62,851 nt of DNA from NCBI GenBank assembly GCA_947073645.1, contig CAMTMK010000013.1, forward strand, positions 1-62,851. The letters are read 5' to 3'. The stretch's first letter is position 1, and each line of letters starts with the position of its first letter. The DNA comes from an uncultured bacterium (lineage in GTDB: Bacteria; Cyanobacteriota; Vampirovibrionia; Gastranaerophilales; Gastranaerophilaceae). Under the pieces are notes generated by a model. The model saw only the letters and a list, made by a program, of their open reading frames with translations, ran no database searches and was not told the origin of the DNA. Shown piece after piece: positions 18,044 to 24,513 of this stretch. A program made the translations under genes and the position numbers.

Positions 18044-18486
18044 TTTACGTCCTTTCCATATATGATTTGTAATAATTCTTCGTCTGACATTTGTGCTAAA
18101 CGTTTATCAATCTCAAATTCCTCTTGTTTCAATGGGTCTATTTGTATAGCCTGTATAGGTTTTCCCTCAAGAGTATCCCGCAAAAACTCAAATATTTTTA
18201 TTCGTTCATTTGGTTTTGTGTTAGGATTGGTTAAATCTTTAAATATCCTAGCTAAACCTAGTACAGATACATTAAAATCTCTGTTTTCTAAATGCGGAAA
18301 AAACTTCCTTACAAAATCTTCAGATTTCTTATCAGAAATTGGCTGATTGATAAGTTCTTCAATTATTTCTTTTAATGCTCTCTTTCTTGCTCTGCATTCA
18401 CCAGATTTAATCCCGCCAACTCGTCCATTAATTCGGGCTTCATTCGGGCTTAAAGTTTTTAAATTTTTTAATGAATTTTCGTTCAT
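18040..18486 (-). CDS. small element protein with GGIKSG motif
   Basis: 148 residues. The start SPNEARINGRVGGIKSGECRAR resembles a widespread class of small phage and plasmid proteins with an A-N-G-x-x-G-G-x-x-S-G block, some annotated as terminase-small-subunit-like, but the function is unsettled. The rest is helical and charged. It overlaps both neighbours (TGA/ATG overlaps at each end), implying stoichiometric expression with the primase/helicase. A DNA-binding role is likely. Confidence 0.7.
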   Translation of the reverse strand: MNENSLKNLKTLSPNEARINGRVGGIKSGECRARKRALKEIIEELINQPISDKKSEDFVRKFFPHLENRDFNVSVLGLARIFKDLTNPNTKPNERIKIFEFLRDTLEGKPIQAIQIDPLKQEEFEIDKRLAQMSDEELLQIIYGKDVK

Positions 18487-18647
18487 TTAAGTTCTCCATT
18501 CCTTTTTTTATCAAGTTTTAATAACAATTTTGTGAAACCAGTAAAATTAACCACGATTTCAGTAGCTTCAGCTTTTGTTATATGCTCTTGCTGAAACTTG
18601 TTAAAATGTTCTATGGTTTGATGTAAAATTGTTTCGCTGGGTATCAA
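18483..18647 (-). CDS. 54-residue protein at the head of the replication operon
   Basis: Frame LIPSETILHQTIEHF...LLKLDKKRNGELK, with its TGA overlapping the ATG of the 148-aa gene (AATGA). The only upstream start is TTG at 18647, with a weak AAGAG site; a stop lies nine codons further up. The composition is typical coding sequence, helical and amphipathic. No family is recognised. Confidence 0.6.
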   Translation of the reverse strand: MIPSETILHQTIEHFNKFQQEHITKAEATEIVVNFTGFTKLLLKLDKKRNGELK

Positions 18648-18711
18648 AAATTGTGTTCTCTTTTTTTAGTGACTCATTACAAATTATCAAGATATAAAGT
18701 AGTCTTTGATA

Positions 18712-18740
18712 TTGACAATATTTTGGCAATATTGTAATGT
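18712..18740 (+). promoter_or_regulatory. promoter with overlapping operator for the HTH-AbiH operon
   Basis: TTGACA (18712-18717), a 17-bp spacer and TAATGT (18735-18740). The palindrome ACAATATT-TTGGC-AATATTGT (18715-18735) covers the -35 and spacer, so a bound repressor would block RNA polymerase. A leader of about 135 nt precedes the HTH gene. Confidence 0.7.
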
Positions 18741-18761
18741 ATATTAGACGGGTTTATATTT

Positions 18762-18780
18762 TGTAATTTATTAAATTACA
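18762..18780. promoter_or_regulatory. second palindrome in the HTH-AbiH leader
   Basis: TGTAATTT-ATT-AAATTACA, a perfect 8-bp inverted repeat. It differs from the first palindrome and may be an additional operator. A small GC-rich hairpin, CCCTTG-TCCCG-CAAGGG, follows at 18795-18811. Confidence 0.5.
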
Positions 18781-18882
18781 TTATAAAACCAAAACCCTTG
18801 TCCCGCAAGGGCGAGATTTGTATTAACTAACAAAACCATTAAAAAATATAAAAGTGTAAATTATAAAATTACAGGAGATATA

Positions 18883-19581
18883 ATGAGCAGAAAAAAGAAT
18901 ACTTTAAGTCGAACCCAATTAGATAGAATTGCACTAGTTTTTGCAAACGCAAGAAAAAATTATAGCAAAAAGTTTAATATAGACATGAGTTTTAGAAAAT
19001 TTGGTAAGTATGTAGGTGTTTCCCATAGTACAATTCAAGCTATAGAAGCTAGTCGTATAGAACCTTCTATATCAGTTATACATAAATATATGGCTAAATT
19101 TGGAGGTACATACGCATACTGGCTAGGAGAAAGCACTTGTAAAGAATTAGAAAATGAGGAGATACATAAAATAACAGGTCTGTCCGATAATGCTATAAAT
19201 AAACTAAAAGAATATAAGGAATATATTAATAAAACAGAAGAAGGAATGAATGATAATTATTTTAATGTTGCACAACGTATTCAAGCCTTAAACTACATTA
19301 TAGAGAATATAGAGCATAATGGTTTTAATCCTGATGAAGATTTAAACACAACAGAGAAAAATTTATTAGATAATATCTATACATTTTTATTTTGTGATTT
19401 TGATACAAAAAACAGACCTAATGGCTATACTTATGATAGAAAGATAAAAATAAACGGAAAAGAACTCGTGCATAGTGAATTGTTGCAAAAAAATGAAGTT
19501 AGAACTATTTACTTACTAAATATTCAAAAGAACTTGAATAAAATGAGAGATGCAATTCAAGAAAAAGAGTTTGAAGGCTAA
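18883..19581 (+). CDS. helix-turn-helix regulator paired with AbiH
   Basis: 232 residues. The N-terminal HTH (FRKFGKYVGVSHSTIQAIEASRIEPSISVI, key residues V-S-H-S-T-I-Q) recalls phage-type repressors. The middle segment ITGLSDNAINKLKEYKEY is a block seen in repressor-like proteins of Firmicutes-type elements, and the remainder is unrecognised. An AGGAG site precedes the ATG. It lies 29 bp upstream of AbiH and has palindromic operators at its own promoter, so it probably represses the pair. Confidence 0.75.
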   Translation: MSRKKNTLSRTQLDRIALVFANARKNYSKKFNIDMSFRKFGKYVGVSHSTIQAIEASRIEPSISVIHKYMAKFGGTYAYWLGESTCKELENEEIHKITGLSDNAINKLKEYKEYINKTEEGMNDNYFNVAQRIQALNYIIENIEHNGFNPDEDLNTTEKNLLDNIYTFLFCDFDTKNRPNGYTYDRKIKINGKELVHSELLQKNEVRTIYLLNIQKNLNKMRDAIQEKEFEG

Positions 19582-19610
19582 TAAAATTTATTTAAAGGTG
19601 TAATATAAAT

Positions 19611-20597
19611 ATGACAAATTTATTTATAATCGGTAATGGTTTTGACATTGCTCATGATATGAAAACACAATACAGTGATTTTAGAAAATATCTTATTGAA
19701 ACTGGAGTTCTAGAAGATATTGAATACGTTGATGATATGTTTTGTGAAATTCCTGAATATTCAATATCACCCGATGGCGATGAATTATTTAATGAAGCAG
19801 AAGCGATAAAAACAATTATAACTTGCATTGACAAAGTAGGAAATGCTCCTTGGAAAAATATTGAAAAATCTTTAGGAGTAATAGATTATTCTCCATTTTT
19901 TCAAACATTTGGATTATATAATGGAGAAAAATTTCAACATGAATATAACCGAAATGAAGAGAGTGCAACAAATCTTTATAAAGTATTAAAACAAATACAC
20001 ACCTATTTTTATTATTGGCTTGATACAATTGAAATTTCTTCAGAACCTTTATCAGATTTTCAAAATATTATTGATGCACAAAATGATTTATTTTTAAACT
20101 TTAACTATACAAAAACTTTGGAAAAAATATATGAGGTTAAAAATATTTGTCATATACATGGTTCAATTGGTGATGAAAAAATATACTTAGGTCATGGAAA
20201 TGATGAGTTTGACAGCGAATATTATAGGAAACATCATTTTGGTTCCGAATACACTTTAAGACATCTTCACGAGAAATTAAAAAAGAATACAGAAGAAGCT
20301 TATGATAAGAATAAAGAGTTTTTTAAAAAGATAATAAAATTGAATAAACAAGATAATTTTACAATTTATACATATGGATTTTCATATTCAGATGTAGATG
20401 AATTTTATTTAAATAAAATTTTTAGGAATATTGATACATCAAAAGTCACTCTTTCTATGAATGATTTTGATAAAGACAAAATTAAAGATTTTAAACAAAC
20501 TGCAAAAAGATGTGGCTATGAAGGTAAATTTTCAACATTTAATATAAATCCTTTTAAAGGGCGAGGTTTATTTAAAAACTTACAATCCAATAAATAA
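19611..20597 (+). CDS. abiH: AbiH-family abortive infection protein
   Basis: 328 residues. It matches the AbiH family at three hallmark points: the N-terminal NLFIIGNGFDIAHDMKTQY, the middle LFLNFNYTKTLEKIYEV...CHIHGS, and the C-terminal IYTYGFSYSDVDEFYL. AbiH proteins stop phage multiplication by killing or arresting the infected cell; the biochemical activity is not established. It follows an HTH gene with which it may form a controlled toxin-like pair. It is the last gene inside the element, 56 bp before the candidate right att repeat. Confidence 0.9.
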   Translation: MTNLFIIGNGFDIAHDMKTQYSDFRKYLIETGVLEDIEYVDDMFCEIPEYSISPDGDELFNEAEAIKTIITCIDKVGNAPWKNIEKSLGVIDYSPFFQTFGLYNGEKFQHEYNRNEESATNLYKVLKQIHTYFYYWLDTIEISSEPLSDFQNIIDAQNDLFLNFNYTKTLEKIYEVKNICHIHGSIGDEKIYLGHGNDEFDSEYYRKHHFGSEYTLRHLHEKLKKNTEEAYDKNKEFFKKIIKLNKQDNFTIYTYGFSYSDVDEFYLNKIFRNIDTSKVTLSMNDFDKDKIKDFKQTAKRCGYEGKFSTFNINPFKGRGLFKNLQSNK

Positions 20598-20652
20598 GTT
20601 CATATTATGCTACAAATCCCATCAAAAAAGTTCTGAAATCGTCCACTAAAGT

Positions 20653-20664
20653 GAGTTTTTTATT
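20653..20664. repeat. candidate attR, GAGTTTTTTATT
   Basis: Identical over 12 bp to the sequence at the 3' end of tRNA-Asn (9267-9278). It lies just after AbiH and just before a terminator hairpin that could originally have followed the tRNA gene. Confidence 0.5.
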
Positions 20665-20673
20665 GTCAAAATT

Positions 20674-20700
20674 AAAGCGAGGCTTGTCCTCGCTTTTGTT
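20674..20700 (+). terminator. intrinsic terminator right of the element
   Basis: AAAGCGAGG-CTTGT-CCTCGCTTT followed by TTGTT. If the element were excised, this would lie just downstream of tRNA-Asn. Confidence 0.8.
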
Positions 20701-20875
20701 TTGACTTCGAAAAATCCTGAGTTTGAGAACCAACACAGCCGAAGTGTTATTTGACAGGACTGTTGCGCATTGGCGGCTGAAATGCGAAATACCTCAAAAG
20801 AGGCTTTGTGTTTAGGTTTTAGAAGTCGGAAGTCTTCCAAAATTCGCAATTCAACTGTTCTCAAAAGTCCTTAAG

Positions 20876-20903
20876 CTGTCCAAATTTGTCCGAGCTTGGA
20901 CAG
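20876..20903. repeat. hairpin CTGTCCAA/TTGGACAG
   Basis: A perfect 8-bp stem with a 12-nt loop that itself contains another GTCC. There is no T run, so it is not a simple terminator. Confidence 0.55.
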
Positions 20904-21036
20904 TTGCCTTAAAACCTAAATATAGATGAAGTTTAGAAGGTGTTTAAATCTTGTGCGGTTAAAATGCGAAATTTGGTACCGGACTTTTGAAATTTTAGTC
21001 GGAAATTTTTACAAAAAAGTCGGAAATAAAATTACA

Positions 21037-21066
21037 AAAAGTCTCCTTAATTGGAGACTTTTAATT
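21037..21066 (+). terminator. intrinsic terminator
   Basis: AAAAGTCTCC-TTAATT-GGAGACTTTT followed by AATTTTT. No gene immediately upstream is intact, so it may end a lost transcript. Confidence 0.75.
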
Positions 21067-21120
21067 TTTAATATTTGGTATAGTTGCCCAACCGCCAGCC
21101 TTCTTCTGACTATCTGCCAG

Positions 21121-21220
21121 TTATTGTTTGGTGGTTAATTTATTTATAATCTCAGCACCTAATTCATTAAGACCTTCTGTTAAAGAATTTTTTGTTTTAC
21201 TTTTTATAGAAATTTTAAAA
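21121..21220 (-). pseudogene. possible C-terminal gene remnant
   Basis: Minus-strand frame ending SLTEGLNELGAEIINKLTTKQ then TAA at 21121. The helix-like composition suggests the last ~30 codons of a lost gene. Upstream it runs into the AraC remnant, so its N-terminus is missing. Product not recognisable. Confidence 0.35.
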
Positions 21221-21425
21221 AAGTAACTTCTGTAAGTCCTCTGCAGTATCAAAAACAATTAAGATTATATGAGGCTCAGCGTTTAATGCTTTCTGGCGAG
21301 CATAATGCGGAATCTGCAAGTTATCTTGTCGGATATGAAAGCCCTACTCAATTTAGCAGAGAATATAAAAAATGTTTGGAGCACCGCCAAAAACAGATAT
21401 AAAAAATTTAGTTGTATCAGCTTGA
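21190..21425 (+). pseudogene. AraC-family regulator remnant, truncated and frameshifted
   Basis: Plus-strand frame FYRNFKKVTSVSPLQYQKQL...GYESPTQFSREYK is the second helix-turn-helix of an AraC regulator. The frame breaks at an A6 run near 21370; the next frame continues as KMFGAPPKTDIKNL, the normal AraC ending. The N-terminal sensor half is absent. It marks decay or rearrangement beside the element. Confidence 0.75.
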
Positions 21426-21464
21426 TTTGCGTTATTACGAACGAGAAAATACCCAAATGGCTAA

Positions 21465-21492
21465 TTTATTTTAAAGTATTATTTTATATAAT
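21465..21492 (+). promoter_or_regulatory. promoter giving a leaderless mRNA (acyltransferase)
   Basis: TATAAT at 21487-21492 ends 6 nt before ATG 21499, with TTTATT (21465-21470) as a weak -35. The predicted start is at or next to the A of ATG. There is no ribosome site. Confidence 0.6.
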
Positions 21493-21498
21493 AAAAAT

Positions 21499-22218
21499 AT
21501 GGCATTTATAGAAAAGGGATTGGCTCCTCATTCGTATAAAATAAATATTTTTGGAATTAGAATAAGGTTTCGTAATTGTTTTGAGATGGGAAACAATAAA
21601 GTTATTGTAGTTACTCCTGACGGTAAAGAACGTCTGAGAACGCCAAGAGGTTTGAAGGTGCTTTTTCGCGGTAGTAATTCAACTGTAAAAATTTATTCAC
21701 CTTGTCCTAAATTTGAAAATTGTAAAATTGTCTGTTATGATAATGCATTTGTTTCTATTGGATCATCTAATCGTGATATATCTAATTTGAATATAAATTT
21801 GTTGTCGAAAAACGGAAGGCTGGAAATTGGTAAAAATGTGAAAATTCGGGGGGGGGGTATTTTTGTGGGTGATGCTGATAACCTTTCCGTAACTATAGGC
21901 GATGGTTGTATGTTTTCAAAATCTGTTAAAATCTGGACAACAGATTTTCATGTTATTTATGACAAAGAAACTAAACAGCCTTTAAATAAACCTAAAAGTG
22001 TTAAAATAGGTAATCATTGCTGGTTATGTGACGATGTTATTATTTCCAAAGGTGTATCTTTGCCTGATGATACTATTGTTGGAGCAAAATCATATGTTAC
22101 AAAGTCTTTTGAAAAGTCAAATACGATTATTGCTGGTATTCCGGCAAGGGTTATAAAAGCTGAAAATACAACTTGGTCAGAAAAATCTTATGAGCAATAT
22201 TTAAAATCAATCTCTTAA
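21499..22218 (+). CDS. left-handed beta-helix (hexapeptide) acyltransferase with poly-G tract
   Basis: 239 residues. The N-terminus has an FGIRIRF motif like the GT-D enzyme. The middle and C-terminal parts are hexapeptide repeats (LEIGKNVKIRGGG, VTIGDGCMFSKS, VKIGNHCWLCDDVIISKGVSLPDD, TIVGAKSYVTKSF, IIAGIPARVIK), typical of O-acetyltransferases of surface polysaccharide. The catalytic His is in WTTDFHVIYD. A G10 tract at 21848 encodes Arg-Gly-Gly-Gly; here the frame is intact (ON). Slippage would remove the active half. Start chosen at ATG 21499 because of the -10 spacing. Confidence 0.85.
   Translation: MAFIEKGLAPHSYKINIFGIRIRFRNCFEMGNNKVIVVTPDGKERLRTPRGLKVLFRGSNSTVKIYSPCPKFENCKIVCYDNAFVSIGSSNRDISNLNINLLSKNGRLEIGKNVKIRGGGIFVGDADNLSVTIGDGCMFSKSVKIWTTDFHVIYDKETKQPLNKPKSVKIGNHCWLCDDVIISKGVSLPDDTIVGAKSYVTKSFEKSNTIIAGIPARVIKAENTTWSEKSYEQYLKSIS
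21848..21857. repeat. G10 homopolymer tract inside the acyltransferase
   Basis: Ten consecutive G on the coding strand near codon 118. It is the second of three long G tracts in the window, all in surface-related genes. Confidence 0.85.
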
Positions 22219-22524
22219 GTTTTTTGCGTAGTCTGTATATTCTTTTATAAAATCAATAATTTCTAAAGCAAGTTCTTTTCTTATATCAACAGGTGCATTT
22301 TTTAAGTATTCCATTGCATGTGATACTTTAATATTTTTATCATACCATCTGCGCATAATATAATTGTATTGATCGTCTAAAGACATCTCAATATTGAAAT
22401 CAATGTCTTTAAGTCTATCGATAATAAAGTCTGCACAGCGGACTTGAATATATTCTTCTGCTTTTTCTAAACTTGCGACAGCTCTGCTTACTGTCGGATC
22501 TATATCATACCAGCGTTTTTTCAT
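22207..22524 (-). CDS. small protein with an internal duplication, unknown function
   Basis: 105 residues, all-helical. Two similar units are visible: KRWYDIDPTVSRAVASLEKA near residue 3 and RRWYDKNIKVSHAMEYLKNA near residue 58. No family name is recognised. It converges with the acyltransferase and overlaps its end by 12 bp. Its promoter gives a leaderless transcript and faces that of the secreted protein at 22581. Confidence 0.7.
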   Translation of the reverse strand: MKKRWYDIDPTVSRAVASLEKAEEYIQVRCADFIIDRLKDIDFNIEMSLDDQYNYIMRRWYDKNIKVSHAMEYLKNAPVDIRKELALEIIDFIKEYTDYAKNLRD

Positions 22525-22530
22525 ATATTA

Positions 22531-22559
22531 ATAATACAAATTTTTTGCCATTCTGTCAA
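22531..22559 (-). promoter_or_regulatory. promoter giving a leaderless mRNA (105-aa protein)
   Basis: On the minus strand: TTGACA (22559-22554), 17 bp, TATTAT (22536-22531), then TAATAT and ATG. It has a consensus -35 and a 6-nt gap. It overlaps the divergent promoter at 22545-22574. Confidence 0.8.
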
Positions 22560-22574
22560 CATTTGTTATATAAT
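22545..22574 (+). promoter_or_regulatory. promoter giving a leaderless mRNA (secreted protein)
   Basis: TTGCCA (22545-22550), 18 bp, TATAAT (22569-22574), then 6 nt to ATG 22581. Confidence 0.75.
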
Positions 22575-22580
22575 ATTATT

Positions 22581-23729
22581 ATGAAAAAGGTTATTGCTTG
22601 GGTATTGTTATTAATATTCTTGGGTTCTCACTCTTATGCTGATGTTCTGCAAGGTCATGCCGAAAAGGTTGAGCAGTATGAGCAAAGACTTCAACAGGAG
22701 CTTTTTACGGGCAAGGTTGAAAATCTTGAGCGAAAAGATGTTATTAATATGACGGTTTCACAGGTATTAGACAGCAGTATAAATATTGAAGGTGATGAAT
22801 TTTTTGCTGAAGTAACCGATGAGGTTAAGGGTGATAAGGGTGTAATTCTGCCAAAAGGAACAATTGCACATGGTAAGATTACGCAGACTGTTGATCCGAA
22901 GCGTTTGGGACGTTCAGGCTGGATAGAATTAGATTTTGATTATCTTATTACGCCTGACGGACGTGAAATCCCGATTGAAGGTAAGATGTCGACAAAACTT
23001 CACCCTGTTGCAGAAGCTTCGAAAATTGTAGCTCAAGATGTGGGTTATACTCTTGCGGGCGGAGCTGTTGGCGGATTTTTGGCGTTAAACTGGCTTGGAC
23101 TGGAGGCTGCAATTGCATCACAGGGTTATACTCTTGCGGGTGGGGCTGCTGTCGGTGGTGCAATCGGGCTTGGTATGGCATTAATCCGAAAAGGGCATGA
23201 TGTTTTAATCGCTCCGGGAGACCAAATCAGGGTTAAAATTAATACGACAGTTCCATTACCTGTTTATAAAGAAGAAGCTTTGAAACAGCATGAAATGTTT
23301 TATCCCGGCTTGGATATTCAAATCAGTGATATTAAACACGAAGCTGACCCGTTTGGAGAGGTAAATACAATAACTTTAACGGTTATGATTTCAAATATGT
23401 CTGATAAGACGTTTTCAGGGCTTGATATGGCGCTTGTAAATGATTATAATTCCGTTTTTCGCCCGTCAATTTTCGGGGATACGAAATTAATGTTTAAGCA
23501 GGTCCGCCCGGGTGATAAGTTTGCAGGCAGAGTCTCTTTTGCTGTTGATAATATAAACAGAAGCTTCTGGCTGACATTTTATGACAGACGAAAAGGAACT
23601 GCTTTGGCCAAAATTTCTTTGGATAATGCATACAGAAATGTATCTAATAAAACAAAGAAAAAAAATCAGAAAATAAAAAAGAAAAAAACAAACTTTAAAA
23701 AAGAAGAAGACCTGTTTGATGTACAATAA
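22581..23729 (+). CDS. secreted protein with glycine-rich hydrophobic core
   Basis: About 382 residues. A signal peptide (KKVIAWVLLLIFLGSHSYA) is followed by a helical start and a beta-rich region (ILPKGTIAHGKITQ...ITPDGREIPIEGKM). That region recalls VirB10/TrbI-like or outer-envelope proteins in which GTxxxGxI is conserved. Residues ~150-200 carry two copies of QGYTLAGGA within a glycine-zipper hydrophobic stretch, a likely membrane-associated segment. The tail is very basic (KTKKKNQKIKKKKTNFKKEE). Function unknown; probably an envelope protein. The start was set by the signal peptide and promoter spacing. Confidence 0.7.
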   Translation: MKKVIAWVLLLIFLGSHSYADVLQGHAEKVEQYEQRLQQELFTGKVENLERKDVINMTVSQVLDSSINIEGDEFFAEVTDEVKGDKGVILPKGTIAHGKITQTVDPKRLGRSGWIELDFDYLITPDGREIPIEGKMSTKLHPVAEASKIVAQDVGYTLAGGAVGGFLALNWLGLEAAIASQGYTLAGGAAVGGAIGLGMALIRKGHDVLIAPGDQIRVKINTTVPLPVYKEEALKQHEMFYPGLDIQISDIKHEADPFGEVNTITLTVMISNMSDKTFSGLDMALVNDYNSVFRPSIFGDTKLMFKQVRPGDKFAGRVSFAVDNINRSFWLTFYDRRKGTALAKISLDNAYRNVSNKTKKKNQKIKKKKTNFKKEEDLFDVQ

Positions 23730-23754
23730 TTGTAACATTTTTGTCATATCAAAC

Positions 23755-23782
23755 TTGAAAAATATCGTTTATGTGTTACAAT
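23755..23782 (+). promoter_or_regulatory. promoter of the BlaI-like operon
   Basis: TTGAAA (23755-23760), 16 bp, TACAAT (23777-23782). It is 30 nt upstream of the ATG, with GAGGAAAAT as the ribosome site. Confidence 0.65.
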
Positions 23783-23812
23783 GTTAGTAATTAAAAGAAA
23801 GTAGAGGAAAAT

Positions 23813-24151
23813 ATGGTGTGCGGTAAGTTAGAAATTGATATTTTAAATTCATTCTGGAACTTGACTAAAGAAAATGAAGATAAAGATGTTTCAATTCAAG
23901 ACATCGTTGATGACTTATCTGCTAACGGTATTGAAAGAGCGTATACAACTATTAAAACTGTTATGGATAGATTGACAGTAAAATCTATTCTTGTGCGCTA
24001 TAAAGTAGGTAAAAAATTCTTCTATAAAGCTGCAATGTCAAAAGAAGAAATGGCGGAAGAAGCTGTGAAAACTGTTGCAGAACAGTTCTTCAACGGTAGT
24101 TATGTTGAGTTAATCAGATTTGCTGAGAGTAAATCTCAAATTTTAGTATGA
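23813..24151 (+). CDS. BlaI/MecI-type transcriptional repressor
   Basis: 112 residues. A winged helix of the BlaI/CopY family (LEIDILNSFWNL...DIVDDLSANGIERAYTTIKTVMDRLTVKSIL, key T-T-I-x-T-V-M-D-R-L) with the C-terminal dimer region (EAVKTVAEQFFNGSYVELIRF). Such repressors are inactivated by a BlaR-type protease or other signals; no BlaR1 partner is next to it. First of four coupled genes ending in radA, so it may sense a cell stress and autoregulate. Confidence 0.88.
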   Translation: MVCGKLEIDILNSFWNLTKENEDKDVSIQDIVDDLSANGIERAYTTIKTVMDRLTVKSILVRYKVGKKFFYKAAMSKEEMAEEAVKTVAEQFFNGSYVELIRFAESKSQILV

Positions 24152-24513
24152 AAAATGATAGAGCGTTAGTTGCCGATTTAATCAGGCAAGTATTAATTTC
24201 TCGTATGTGTGTAAGGGAAGCTGTTTTAAATTTCCCGCGTGATACAGAGGACAAAAGTATACACGCGGTTTATCATGCGCTTGTTCATTATGAAGCTGAT
24301 GAAGATTTAAGAAAACGTGATGAGGTTTATCGAGAAGAACAGGATGATTATCTTGAGTTCCTGGCTGAACTTATGGAGCGTGGTGAAGATATCCCTGAGA
24401 ATATTATACAGAACTATGAAAATTATTATGCTTGTGCTAATATTCCTCATGAGGAGAATTCAAAAGGCTTTTTAAAAAGTTTTTTTAGATTTTTAAATAT
24501 AAGGGAGAAATAA
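24148..24513 (+). CDS. acidic helical protein of unknown function
   Basis: 121 residues, mainly alpha-helical, rich in Glu/Asp. The pattern HAVYHALVHYEADEDLRKRDE..YREEQDDYLEFLAELM resembles small conserved proteins of this lineage, but I cannot name a family. It overlaps the repressor gene by 4 bp (ATGA) and runs straight into the next gene. Confidence 0.7.
   Translation: MKNDRALVADLIRQVLISRMCVREAVLNFPRDTEDKSIHAVYHALVHYEADEDLRKRDEVYREEQDDYLEFLAELMERGEDIPENIIQNYENYYACANIPHEENSKGFLKSFFRFLNIREK

Larger units (their letters stand above)
9267..20664. mobile_element. integrated element of about 11.4 kb at tRNA-Asn
   Basis: The block runs from the tRNA-Asn 3' end to a second copy of GAGTTTTTTATT at 20653. 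It contains a serine recombinase next to the tRNA, a MerR-like small protein, a type IIG restriction-modification module, XRE regulators, a primase/helicase operon and an AbiH defence gene. There are no phage structural genes and no conjugation genes, so it looks like a mobilisable or satellite-type integrative element with defence cargo. The boundaries rest on the tRNA target and the 12-bp repeat; gene content alone firmly supports foreign origin. Confidence 0.75.
20701..21120. other. non-coding, repeat-rich stretch
   Basis: No convincing gene. It holds short repeated words: AAATGCGAAAT at 20780 and 20962, AGTCGGAAAT at about 20999 and 21019, and several 6-12 bp inverted repeats. Short open frames here lack ribosome sites and protein-like composition. 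It looks like degraded or structured DNA next to the element boundary. Confidence 0.5.

Noticed and set aside
9267-20664. The element being a complete prophage
   Set aside because: No terminase large subunit, portal, capsid, tail or lysis genes are visible.
20646-20864. Minus-strand open frame of 72 codons
   Set aside because: No ribosome site, crosses a terminator hairpin, and unlikely composition.
22948-23181. Repeat of QGYTLAGGA as a tandem DNA repeat or duplicated gene
   Set aside because: Only two short copies within one hydrophobic protein segment; an ordinary glycine-zipper pattern.
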